The notes under the pieces are model-generated. The model did not search any database. It was not told where the DNA came from and saw only the letters and a list, made by a program, of their open reading frames with translations. Of a DNA stretch of 28,769 bases, positions 23,780-28,769 are shown piece after piece. Numbering within the stretch: position 1 is the first letter of the stretch; the number at the start of each line of letters is the position of its first letter. Source of the stretch: JBLHKS01 sp047620505 (GTDB lineage Bacteria > Verrucomicrobiota > Verrucomicrobiia > Verrucomicrobiales > DEV007); contig JBLHKS010000079.1 of the NCBI GenBank assembly GCA_047620505.1, positions 1-28,769 of the forward strand, read 5' to 3'. A program made the translations under genes and the position numbers.

Positions 23780-25726
23780 ATGAGTGCGACTGAAGGAACA
23801 CACGGCGACGCGGCCGACGACCACGCTCACGACGAACACGATCATCACGATCCTCCGTTCTGGAAGAAGTATATATTTTCGACTGATCACAAGATGATCG
23901 GGATGCAGTACGGGATCACCGCGCTGATTTTCCTGGCGATTGGATTCGGACTGATGATGGTGATGCGCTGGAGCATCGCTTATCCGGGTGAGCCGATTCC
24001 GTTCCTGTGGCGTTTCCTCGGCGAGAAATGGGCCCCGGGCGGTGTCGTTTCGGCTGATTTTTATAATATCGGTGGCGCGATGCACGGAACGATCATGGTC
24101 TTTCTGGGGATTGTGCCGCTCGCGTTTGGCGCGTTTGGCAATTACGTGACTCCGCTTCAGATCGGGGCACCAGATATGGCGTTTCCGCGTCTGAACATGG
24201 CCAGCTACTGGTTCTACTTTGTCGGCGGCTGCATCATGTTTGCGAGCTTCTTTCTTGAGTCCGGTTCCGCGAAAGTCGGCTGGACTAACTACTCGCCCTT
24301 GGCTACGAACACGGATATGGGCTACACCGGTTGGGACTTGTTCTGGACTGGACAAACGCAATGGCTCGTCGCGATGGTTTGTCTCATCACCTCGTCTCTA
24401 CTCGGCGCGGTGAATTTCATTACGACGATCATCAATCTCCGCGCTAAAGGCATGACCTGGATGCGGATGCCGTTCTTTTGTTGGGCGATGCTCGTGACCG
24501 GCTTCCTTTTGCTCCTCGCTTTCCCGCCGCTTGAAGTGGCCGCGATCATGCAGTTGATGGATCGAGTTGGGGGAACCAGTTTCTTCATACCAACCGGGCT
24601 CTACGTAGGGGGCGATCTCGTCCATGCGGCCGGCGGTGGAAGTCCGCTTCTTTACCAGCACCTCTTCTGGTTCCTTGGCCACCCTGAGGTCTACGTCTTG
24701 ATTCTCCCGGCTATCGCAATTGTCGCGGAGATCATTCCGAACAACACACGCAGACCGCTCTGGGGTTACAAGACCATGGTTGGCGCGGTTCTCGTGCTTG
24801 GCTTCCTTAGTTTCATCGTCTGGGCGCACCACATGTATCTAACCGGTATGGGAAGTGCGATTTCGACGTTCTTCCAGACAACCACGGTTCTGATATCGAT
24901 TCCCTCCGTCATTCTGATAACCTCTTTGTTAATTTCAATGTGGGGTGGTTCGATCCGCTTCACGGTGCCTATGCTCTGGGCGACCGCATTCATTCCGATG
25001 TTTGGAATCGGTGGCCTGACAGGCTTGCCGCTCGCGTTCAACCTGATTGACCTCCACCTTCACGATACCTACTATGTTATCGGCCACTTCCACTACGTGG
25101 TTGCGCCCGGGACGATCTTTGCGCTCTTCGCCGGGATCTACTATTGGTATCCGAAGCAGACGGGGCGTTACATGAGCAAATTCCTTGGGCACTTGCATTT
25201 CTGGCCATCGCTGATCTGCATGAATCTGATTTTCGCGCCGATGTTCGTTCAGGGCATGGCTGGGATGCACCGTCGAGCCTACGATGGTGGGGCGGCGTAC
25301 GAACAAATCGCCGGTCAGGTCTGGCTGGAGGCTGACAACTGGTTCGCCGGAATATTCAACTGGGTCTTCCGCGATGGAGCAAGCCTGCCGATTCAGGTGA
25401 TCGATCTCAATATGCTGACTTCGTTTGGTGCTTGGGCTTTGGCTCTGGCGCAGATTCCATTCGTCATCAACTTCTTCAGCAGTGTCTTCATTGGAAAGAA
25501 GACGAATTCGGATAACCCTTGGGATGGCACCACCTTGGAGTGGGCAACGCCGACTCCACCACCTCATGGGAACTTCTTGACCGAACCCGAAGCTTTCCGC
25601 GACCCTTACGAATATAGCGTGCCTGGCGCAGACCGGGATTTCACTCCTCAGTTTGAGCCCGATCCCGAGCCGACTGAGACCGATGTCAAAAATACGGAGG
25701 AAGCTCCAAAATCAGCTGACGCCTGA
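23780..25726 (+). CDS. coxA: Cytochrome c oxidase subunit I (aa3/caa3 type, A family)
   Basis: The 648-residue protein has a His/Asp-rich N-terminus (DDHAHDEHDHHD) and then about 12 membrane helices. All metal ligands are present: the heme a histidine in AMHGT, the CuB histidine and cross-linked tyrosine in GHPEVY, the HH pair in WAHHMY, and the heme a3/heme a histidines in HDTYYVIGHFHYVVAPG. GHPEVY with its glutamate, and GAPDMAFPRLN with its aspartate, indicate an A1-type D-channel. It is the terminal oxidase, reducing oxygen to water and pumping protons. The start at 23780 (ATG) is preferred to a TTG at 23762 because GAGGAATCAGGAATCC precedes the ATG; it is one of the few genes here with a purine-rich leader. 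Subunit II is unusually placed about 2.7 kb downstream. Confidence 0.97.
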   Translation: MSATEGTHGDAADDHAHDEHDHHDPPFWKKYIFSTDHKMIGMQYGITALIFLAIGFGLMMVMRWSIAYPGEPIPFLWRFLGEKWAPGGVVSADFYNIGGAMHGTIMVFLGIVPLAFGAFGNYVTPLQIGAPDMAFPRLNMASYWFYFVGGCIMFASFFLESGSAKVGWTNYSPLATNTDMGYTGWDLFWTGQTQWLVAMVCLITSSLLGAVNFITTIINLRAKGMTWMRMPFFCWAMLVTGFLLLLAFPPLEVAAIMQLMDRVGGTSFFIPTGLYVGGDLVHAAGGGSPLLYQHLFWFLGHPEVYVLILPAIAIVAEIIPNNTRRPLWGYKTMVGAVLVLGFLSFIVWAHHMYLTGMGSAISTFFQTTTVLISIPSVILITSLLISMWGGSIRFTVPMLWATAFIPMFGIGGLTGLPLAFNLIDLHLHDTYYVIGHFHYVVAPGTIFALFAGIYYWYPKQTGRYMSKFLGHLHFWPSLICMNLIFAPMFVQGMAGMHRRAYDGGAAYEQIAGQVWLEADNWFAGIFNWVFRDGASLPIQVIDLNMLTSFGAWALALAQIPFVINFFSSVFIGKKTNSDNPWDGTTLEWATPTPPPHGNFLTEPEAFRDPYEYSVPGADRDFTPQFEPDPEPTETDVKNTEEAPKSADA

Positions 25727-25741
25727 CCAGCAGCTGCTGGT
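25726..25741. repeat. 16-bp perfect palindrome after coxA
   Basis: ACCAGCAGCTGCTGGT is a perfect 16-bp palindrome beginning at the last base of the coxA stop codon. It contains the AGCAGCTGCT core that recurs in the window. It has no T run, so a terminator is unlikely. It could be a protein-binding site or a processing hairpin. Confidence 0.55.
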
Positions 25742-25769
25742 GAATTGACCCTTTGCTGACCACGAAATC

Positions 25770-27524
25770 ATGCAGATTCCATACGAAGTAACTCCCCGTC
25801 GCGATACGGGACTCTTCAACGCCAAGCTCGGTATCTGGCTGTTCCTTGCTTCGGAAGTAATGCTTTTTGGCGGCTTGTTCTCCGCTTACGTCTTCCTTCG
25901 GGTTGGCGTTCGCGAGGGCATCGACGCACCTTGGCCGAACGGCACGGACGTTCACGGCTACAGCTTTGCCTCCGGCGAATTCGGCGTCTGGATCGGCTTT
26001 CTCAACACGCTTATCCTAATCGCTTCCAGTGTCTTTGTCGTCATGGCGTGGGCCGCACTCAAGATGGGCAACTGGCGAAAGTATCAGGGGTTTATGCTGT
26101 TGGTGCTTCTCTGCGCAGCCCTGTTCATGGTGAACAAAGGCTATGAGTATTATCAGAAGTTTCACCACTTTGGAGCGCGCTTGACGGATGGCACGCTGGT
26201 GGACGGCAAGCTGGCGTTTGACGCCGAGCATGGCCACAACGGCGAAAAGATCAGCTTCGAGGTCAAGCAAATGGAGTTCGGGATGAATCTCCGTGAGGTT
26301 TCGGCTTATTTCTTTAAGTTCGCCCAGATTCCGAAAGATGCTGAGATCGGGGTCAAGTTGGAGACGTGGAAGCTTTTCGAAAAGCGGAACGCCTCTGATG
26401 TGGAAAAGGATCCAGCAAAGAAGCTCGCAGATCTGAGCGATGTTGAACTCGCCGAACTTGGCTGGGTGGAAGTGAAAATTTCGGATGATTGGTGGGCCAG
26501 TCAGGAAATTCCAGACGGGAATCTGGATGCTTGGTTTGCTAAACACAAACTAGCTTGGGTCCGCAATTCGGACGAAAATGCGACTCCTTGGGATGAAGTC
26601 GAGGACCGCCTTATCGAGATGAAAGAAGGCCAGGACGAGCTGCGCGATTTCGTTATTGAGGAACGGCGCGAAGTGGTGCAGCGGGCACTCGATGCTTATC
26701 GGGATAGCCTTGATCAGCTGCAGAAGAAAGATCGCACTGTGGATTGGAAATTCGATAAGCGGGATTGGGATAATCGCGTTCGCAGGGCAGTTGCTGGTGT
26801 GACCGTGCCCGGGTTGCCGTATGTTTTGGGCAAGCTAGAGAAAAAAGTTCTCTTCGAACTCAGCGCTAGCGACATTCTTAATAGAGACTACTCGCCTCGT
26901 GAGGATGATTCAGATCTCGAAATCAAGCATCGCGCCCCGTTGTTTCGAGGATGCGCGATCATCGGTGAAGTGACCGACGATCTCGTAGACATCGAAGTTC
27001 ACACCCTCGATTTCCAGATGACGCGGGACGATGGTCAATCTTTGGCATGGGAGTTGCTGGGCGAAGAAGGGGCAGCTTACAAAGCCGGGTACCGAGAATT
27101 CCAATCGGGGCAGCGCGAAGAATTCGCCGATTGGGTGAAGAAGGGCGGAACCATCCCGAATGACAAAATGCGCCTTTGGATGCACATTCATCCGGGCCAC
27201 CACAAGGATGAGACCGGCGGTGAAGGGCAGGGCGATCATCACGAGTATCCGATTGTTTCGATTCCCCGGGACCAGATTCGCTTTATGTCGAATCACGGCC
27301 CGGCGTTCCATCCTTACAATGCGATTTACTTCACTATGACTGGCCTTCACGGCCTTCACGTCATCTGCGGCGCAGTCGTCTTGGGTCACTTCCTGTTTTT
27401 CGGCAAGAAACTCTACGATAAAAACCCCGAACACCTCGCTAACCGTGTTGAAGTTGGCGGTCTGTTCTGGCACTTCGTTGACTTGGTCTGGATCTTTCTT
27501 TTCCCGATCATGTATCTGCTGTAG
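25770..27524 (+). CDS. coxC: Cytochrome c oxidase subunit III with a very large loop insertion
   Basis: The 584-residue protein starts like normal CoxC: KLGIWLFLASEVMLFGGLFS (helix 1), two more helices to about residue 122, and KGYEYYQKFHH. It ends like normal CoxC: FHPYNAIYFTMTGLHGLHVI, a helix, then GLFWHFVDLVWIFLFPIMYL. Between residues about 135 and 505 it has a hydrophilic, charged insertion (about 370 residues) where the usual protein has a short loop; normal length is near 200. The insertion is rich in Glu, Lys, Asp and Trp, with no heme motif and no transmembrane helix. It contains a possible helical segment (about 290-325) and a His-rich stretch (MHIHPGHHKDE...DHHEYP). The frame is intact throughout, so it is not a frameshift artefact. 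Subunit III stabilises the proton-pumping core; the insertion's role is unknown. Confidence 0.9.
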   Translation: MQIPYEVTPRRDTGLFNAKLGIWLFLASEVMLFGGLFSAYVFLRVGVREGIDAPWPNGTDVHGYSFASGEFGVWIGFLNTLILIASSVFVVMAWAALKMGNWRKYQGFMLLVLLCAALFMVNKGYEYYQKFHHFGARLTDGTLVDGKLAFDAEHGHNGEKISFEVKQMEFGMNLREVSAYFFKFAQIPKDAEIGVKLETWKLFEKRNASDVEKDPAKKLADLSDVELAELGWVEVKISDDWWASQEIPDGNLDAWFAKHKLAWVRNSDENATPWDEVEDRLIEMKEGQDELRDFVIEERREVVQRALDAYRDSLDQLQKKDRTVDWKFDKRDWDNRVRRAVAGVTVPGLPYVLGKLEKKVLFELSASDILNRDYSPREDDSDLEIKHRAPLFRGCAIIGEVTDDLVDIEVHTLDFQMTRDDGQSLAWELLGEEGAAYKAGYREFQSGQREEFADWVKKGGTIPNDKMRLWMHIHPGHHKDETGGEGQGDHHEYPIVSIPRDQIRFMSNHGPAFHPYNAIYFTMTGLHGLHVICGAVVLGHFLFFGKKLYDKNPEHLANRVEVGGLFWHFVDLVWIFLFPIMYLL

Positions 27525-27563
27525 ACCCTGAGATTTATACCTTAATCACTAAGCTTAATCGAA

Positions 27564-27965
27564 ATGGCAAGTTCACCTGAAGAAATCCAGAAGCACGTCA
27601 AACTGTATTGGATGATCGGCTTCACCCTGTTTGGTTGCTCGGCGATCACGCTCGCCCTTGGAATCTTTGCGCCGTTTGATTTCGGCGCGCCCGGAGTATC
27701 CGGATCAGACATCGTCATTGGCCTTCTGGTTGCCGTGGTCAAGTCGTCGCTTGTGATGCTGATCTTCATGCACCTGAACAACGAGAGAGGGCTGATCTAT
27801 AAGACTCTCCTCTTTACCCTTGCCTTCAGTATCAGCTTAATGGGACTGACCTTGTTCGCGCAGTCTGACCCGATTCCTGAGCATGCATCGGTTTACCAAA
27901 GGGTAGAATATGTCGACTCCGACGCCGAAGTTGATTCTCATGCCAAGGATGGCGCTCATCATTGA
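27564..27965 (+). CDS. Cytochrome c oxidase subunit IV-like small membrane protein
   Basis: The 133-residue protein has three hydrophobic helices (about 13-35, 46-70 and 78-98). It carries the VKSSLVMLIFMHLNNERGLI motif typical of bacterial subunit IV (CyoD/CoxD/COX4-pro family: a V.aslVl..FMHL core). Its acidic, His-rich tail (SDAEVDSHAKDGAHH) is hydrophilic. It lies 39 bp after coxC, the usual place for this subunit. The family supports assembly or stability of the oxidase. The ATG follows CTTAATCGAA without a Shine-Dalgarno sequence. Confidence 0.85.
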   Translation: MASSPEEIQKHVKLYWMIGFTLFGCSAITLALGIFAPFDFGAPGVSGSDIVIGLLVAVVKSSLVMLIFMHLNNERGLIYKTLLFTLAFSISLMGLTLFAQSDPIPEHASVYQRVEYVDSDAEVDSHAKDGAHH

Positions 27966-27983
27966 AACCGAGGCATTGATATA

Positions 27984-28187
27984 GTGAATCTGAAACAATT
28001 CCACGTCGTCTTTATCCTGCTTTCGATCCTCTGCACTTTGGGGTTCTCTGCTTGGGTGTTTTTAGTGGCGGACGATTCGATCGGCCTCTGGGGAAAGGTC
28101 GGAGGAGCGGGTAGCGCATTGATTGGAATCGCTCTGATGTTCTACGGCGTGTGGTTTATTCGTAAAGCAAAGCACATTACAACCTGA
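27984..28187 (+). CDS. Small two-TM protein of unknown function
   Basis: The 67-residue protein starts at GTG. Two hydrophobic helices (about 7-27 and 39-58) flank a short DDSIGLWGK loop, and a basic end (RKAKH) suggests the C-terminus faces the cytoplasm. It is 18 bp from the subunit IV gene and 24 bp from the next small gene, so it is clearly in the operon. I do not recognise a family. It may be a small accessory subunit or assembly factor of the oxidase. Confidence 0.75.
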   Translation: MNLKQFHVVFILLSILCTLGFSAWVFLVADDSIGLWGKVGGAGSALIGIALMFYGVWFIRKAKHITT

Positions 28188-28211
28188 GGAATCGCGGCAC
28201 CGGAATAAATC

Positions 28212-28418
28212 ATGAATGACTGGATGACATCACTCAATTCGCTGCTCGGCTGCCCGGCCTGTGGATTCGATCCGAACGACACGGTTACGCAGGCCGCCAA
28301 CTCGGCGATCGGCTTCATGATTGTGATTCTCTTCGGAATCCTCGGTGCTATCATTGCCTTCATGGTAAAACTCGCCAAGGGCGAACGAGCCGCCCGTGAA
28401 GAGTTGGAGAAGAACTGA
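28212..28418 (+). CDS. Small one-TM protein with CPAC motif
   Basis: The 68-residue protein begins with a short hydrophilic segment carrying GCPACGFDPND (C14, C17). A single membrane helix (about 32-54) and a charged cytoplasmic tail follow. The CPxC pair before a helix, directly upstream of the subunit II gene, would suit a copper- or thiol-handling assembly role, but this is inference. It is 24 bp after the previous small gene and 40 bp before coxB. A CCGGAATAA sequence lies near the ATG. Confidence 0.75.
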   Translation: MNDWMTSLNSLLGCPACGFDPNDTVTQAANSAIGFMIVILFGILGAIIAFMVKLAKGERAAREELEKN

Positions 28419-28458
28419 TTTTTTAACGGATTTTATTTACCCATTCACCTTTTCGACT

Positions 28459-28769
28459 ATGGAACCTTTGCTGGGATTATTTAACGAATGGATCGGCCTG
28501 ACCGAGCAAGCCTCGAAGCACGGCGACAAAGTCGACCATTACCTCGAGGTCGTTCATTGGTTCATGATCGCCCTTTTCGTCGGTTGGACGCTGTTCTTCT
28601 TTTACGTGATCATTCGGTTTAATCGCCGCACTCAGCCGAAGGCGATTTACGCCGGAGTGACTTCACACTTTACGACTCATGTCGAAGCATTGGTCGTGAT
28701 TGTTGAGGTTGTCTTACTGCTTGGATTCGCCTTTCCGCTCTGGTCTCAACGAGTCGATGATAACAAGGG
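28459..28769 (+). CDS. coxB: Cytochrome c oxidase subunit II, N-terminal part (runs off the window)
   Basis: The 103 residues seen begin MEPLLGLFNEWIGL. Two membrane helices (about 33-52 and 77-95) are separated by a short loop containing YAGVTSHFTTHVEAL, and FPLWSQRVDD follows as the chain enters the periplasm. This is the helical hairpin of subunit II; the CuA domain and any fused cytochrome c would lie beyond the window. There is no lipobox at the start. Its position after coxA, coxC and subunit IV differs from the usual coxB-first order. It was read directly from the sequence because the frame is open at the window edge. Confidence 0.88.
   Translation, partial: MEPLLGLFNEWIGLTEQASKHGDKVDHYLEVVHWFMIALFVGWTLFFFYVIIRFNRRTQPKAIYAGVTSHFTTHVEALVVIVEVVLLLGFAFPLWSQRVDDNK

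Noticed and set aside
26172..27284. CoxC insertion as a frameshift, a separate gene or an intein
   Set aside because: One frame stays open with matching base use, no start/stop pair separates it, and no intein splice-junction motifs (N-terminal Cys with a C-terminal His-Asn) are seen at the borders.

Overview
The window looks like the chromosome of a Gram-negative, aerobic member of the Verrucomicrobiota or a near relative in the PVC group. Reasons: a DUF1549/DUF1553 'planctomycete-type' cytochrome protein, an alternative complex III operon joined to an aa3-type oxidase, almost no Shine-Dalgarno sequences, and abundant REP-like palindromes. This placement is inferred from gene content; no rRNA or other taxonomic marker is present.

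Left edge (1-810): the N-terminal part of a tyrosine recombinase on the minus strand runs off the window. It sits just beyond the 3' end of a minus-strand tRNA-Thr(UGU), the usual arrangement where an integrated element uses a tRNA gene as its attachment site. The element would extend leftward out of view.

Region 951-7568: four plus-strand envelope genes. They encode a secreted beta-rich protein of unknown function, a membrane protein whose C-terminus resembles CreD, a secreted DUF1549/DUF1553 protein with cytochrome-like motifs, and a three-TM protein with a long Gln/Gly/Met-rich tail.

Region 7617-11396: an accessory patch. It begins with a signalling-type NTPase (DUF4062/TIR-like domain, NB-ARC-like STAND NTPase, TPRs) whose codon use differs visibly from its neighbours. 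About 1.4 kb without an intact gene follows, crowded with palindromic repeats. Two repeat elements lie in frame inside the NTPase gene. Another, a GTAG-headed inverted REP pair (BIME-like), appears to have split a small ORF. A 136-bp unit can fold into a four-way, cloverleaf-like structure.

Region 11397-28769 (continuing off the right edge): a very compact respiratory operon with gaps of 1-56 nt. The order is actA-actB-actC-actD-actE-actF (alternative complex III, quinol to cytochrome c), a Pro/Ala-repeat membrane protein, a CcoN-like protein, a CcoO-like monoheme cytochrome, another membrane-anchored monoheme cytochrome, coxA (subunit I), coxC (subunit III), a subunit IV-like protein, two tiny membrane proteins, and the start of coxB (subunit II). 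Electrons would pass from quinol through ActB/ActA/ActE and the cytochromes to CoxB and CoxA. The layout suggests a co-assembled ACIII-oxidase supercomplex.

The most unusual points are: the CcoN-like protein has lost every CuB and high-spin-heme ligand while CoxA keeps all of its ligands; CoxC carries an insertion of about 370 residues between membrane helices; ActF has a loop insertion of about 90 residues; and the operon includes a 24-bp tandem-repeat Pro/Ala tail and a tiny CPAC-motif membrane protein.
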